Position numbers and translations under genes: made by a program. 64,000 nucleotides of DNA, from contig JADJMZ010000004.1 in the NCBI GenBank assembly GCA_016709315.1, positions 243,094 through 307,093 of the forward strand, in the 5' to 3' direction. Shown in pieces: positions 62,676-64,000 of this stretch (positions are counted from its first letter, which is position 1; each line of letters opens with the position of its first letter). Below the pieces are notes generated by a model. It worked only from the letters and a program-made list of their open reading frames with translations. It was not told the origin of the DNA and did no database searches. Source of the stretch: Ignavibacteria bacterium. GTDB lineage: Bacteria; Bacteroidota; Ignavibacteria; Tepidaquicellales; Tepidaquicellaceae.

Positions 62676-62731
62676 AAAAAATCTTTCCGTATACTTTCAG
62701 GACTTTCGTCCATACAATGTAATTACTTCCG

Positions 62732-62759
62732 CCGGAGTCCCGTAAAGCGCGGACACCGG
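62732..62759. repeat. GC-rich hairpin
   Basis: CCGGAGTCC (62732-62740) pairs with GGACACCGG (62751-62759) with one mismatch. No T run follows. Confidence 0.4.
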
Positions 62760-62922
62760 TCATAAAAATTCTCTGATAATTATAAAAAAATAATTGCATT
62801 TAATCTTTAAGCATTCATTAATACTTTAAAAGAAAATATTAAGGGCAGAATTCACTCTGACAACTTTCTCATTCCGCTGAAAACTTCAAAACATTCTATG
62901 CATGTACAGCATAATCAAAATC

Positions 62923-64000
62923 ATGAAAAAATAATAATCATATTCTTAATACTAACCGCTAAATTTCTCTCTGCGCAGGTTACGCAGGAGTGGGTGGCTA
63001 CTTATCCCGGAACAGGTTCAGGTTATAACTTCCCGAGAGAGAAAGCGCTATAGATAAAGACGGTAATTTTATCGTAGCCGGAAACAGCGACAGCACACAC
63101 GGCTATGACTATATTGTCTTGAAATACAATCCTTCGGAAATCTTATCTGGAAGCAAAGATATAACGGAACCGGAAACAGTTATGATTATCTGATCGGAAT
63201 GGATTTGGACGATTCTGGAAATGTATATGTAACAGGCGAAAGCGATGATGGAGCAGCACTGGGAGGAATAAACTGGGTAACAATTAAATACAATACAAAC
63301 GGTCAGATGAAATGGAAACGAAGTCTTAACTGGATTGGAAACAAAACAGATGAACCATTCGGAATGAGCATTGATAAAGAAAGAAATATATATGTGGTTG
63401 GATTTGGAATTACAAGTTCTGTTTACAGACAAATGGTGACAATAAAATACTATTCAAATGGAGACTCTTTATGGACAAAAGTATATCGTACTTCCCTAAC
63501 TACTCATGACTGGGGATATTCAGTTGTCTCGGATGATTCTATGAATGTTTATTCTTCGGGATATGGAACACTGCCGACAGGAAACGGAATTGTAAACATT
63601 AAATATGATCAGAATGGAGTTGAAAAGTGGATTGAAAAATATCCTACTTATTATGGTGATTGGTTGAGACCTACATATTCTGCCATTGATAAAGAAAACA
63701 ACTTAGTAGTAGTTGGATACAGTTATATTTCAAATAATTATGATTTCGTTACTTTAAAATATTCAACGGAAGGAAATTTATTATGGAGCAGGCTTTTTGC
63801 AGCAGCTAATGACGATTATGCTAAATCAATTTTTTTAGATGATAATAATAACATATTAATAGGAGGTTCTGCATATTCAATAGCTTATTCGGATTACCTA
63901 ATTTTAAAATACTCGCCAAACGGAGACACTTTATTAATAAAATGATTGATGGCGGTGGTTTTAAATACTGATCAAGTTCATTCAATTATTTCCGATTATT
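62923..64000 (+). pseudogene. Secreted beta-propeller (SBBP-like) protein, several frameshifts, runs off window
   Basis: A signal peptide reads 'KKIIIIFLILTAKFLSAQ' if one A is added to the A6 run after ATG 62923; alternatively ATG 62898 is in frame. The body repeats 'DxxGNVYVTGxS...VTIKYNxNG...LW' blades, typical of SBBP beta-propellers. The frame breaks near 63040 (GAGAGAGAAA), near 63137 ('TTCGGAAAT'), and at 63943 (AAAA before TGA), and returns near 63955. Each break is repaired by one small indel and the protein pattern continues. Any sorting domain would lie beyond 64000. The longest unbroken frame is 63199-63945. Confidence 0.65.

Larger units (their letters stand above)
62084..62922. 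other. Repeat-rich intergenic region, 839 bp
   Basis: No gene is supported. It holds a terminator, a paired CAAAGACTCCAAG element, two copies of a CACxAATT repeat in opposite orientation, and a 9-bp hairpin at 62732-62759. Each is listed separately. Confidence 0.6.

Overview
The window reads as a low-GC chromosomal segment of an Ignavibacteria-like bacterium (Bacteroidota/Chlorobiota/Ignavibacteriota lineage). Supporting this are several secreted proteins ending in a type IX secretion (Por) sorting domain with the NYPNPFNP signature, an alternative complex III respiratory operon coupled to an A2-type caa3 oxidase, and weak use of Shine-Dalgarno sites. This placement is inferred from gene content; no rRNA gene is present. 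I see no prophage, insertion sequence or CRISPR array.

Layout. 0-6.7 kb: end of a RodZ-like gene, ligA, a free-methionine-sulfoxide reductase, a tandem HU-like protein, then lnt, a PAP2 phosphatase and ispF on the other strand. 6.8-7.2 kb: tRNA-Leu(UAA), its terminator and a stray second copy of the tRNA 3' end. 7.2-15.3 kb (minus): secreted M43 metalloprotease, PLD-like protein, SirB1-like protein, MFS exporter, nusB, trmO, dnaG. 15.4-20.9 kb: purC, psd, pssA, a cysteine desulfurase, pgsA, an HU protein, ruvX, an AlbA_2 protein. 20.9-35.9 kb: mostly secreted proteins (Tat phosphoesterase with a T9SS partner, OB-fold-like T9SS protein, BNR/dockerin-like protein, FG-GAP/UnbV T9SS protein) mixed with rmuC, a peptidase E-NTF2 fusion, an SDR, a frameshifted helical-repeat gene and a sirtuin.

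36.0-51.5 kb is one minus-strand operon with an electron path from quinol to oxygen: actA, a small membrane ORF, actB, actC, a fused actDE, actF, a long cytochrome c, sco, coxA, coxC, coxD, coxB, ctaB, and a polytopic membrane-cytochrome c gene broken by one frameshift. ActABCDEF would oxidise menaquinol and pass electrons through the cytochromes to CuA of CoxB and the CoxA haem-copper site. Sco and CtaB supply copper and haem O/A precursors. One hairpin terminator closes the operon.

51.5-56.8 kb: intergenic repeats, a PfkB kinase-psuG pair, amt and a double-Usp protein. 56.8-64.0 kb (plus): a secreted hypothetical, three tandem YCF48-like beta-propeller T9SS proteins and a fourth beta-propeller protein running off the window. 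Here reading frames are repeatedly broken by single-base indels, often in short homopolymers, while the encoded protein similarity continues across the breaks. Similar single breaks occur near 32.13 and 36.66 kb. These look like recent mutations or consensus-sequence errors rather than old decay.
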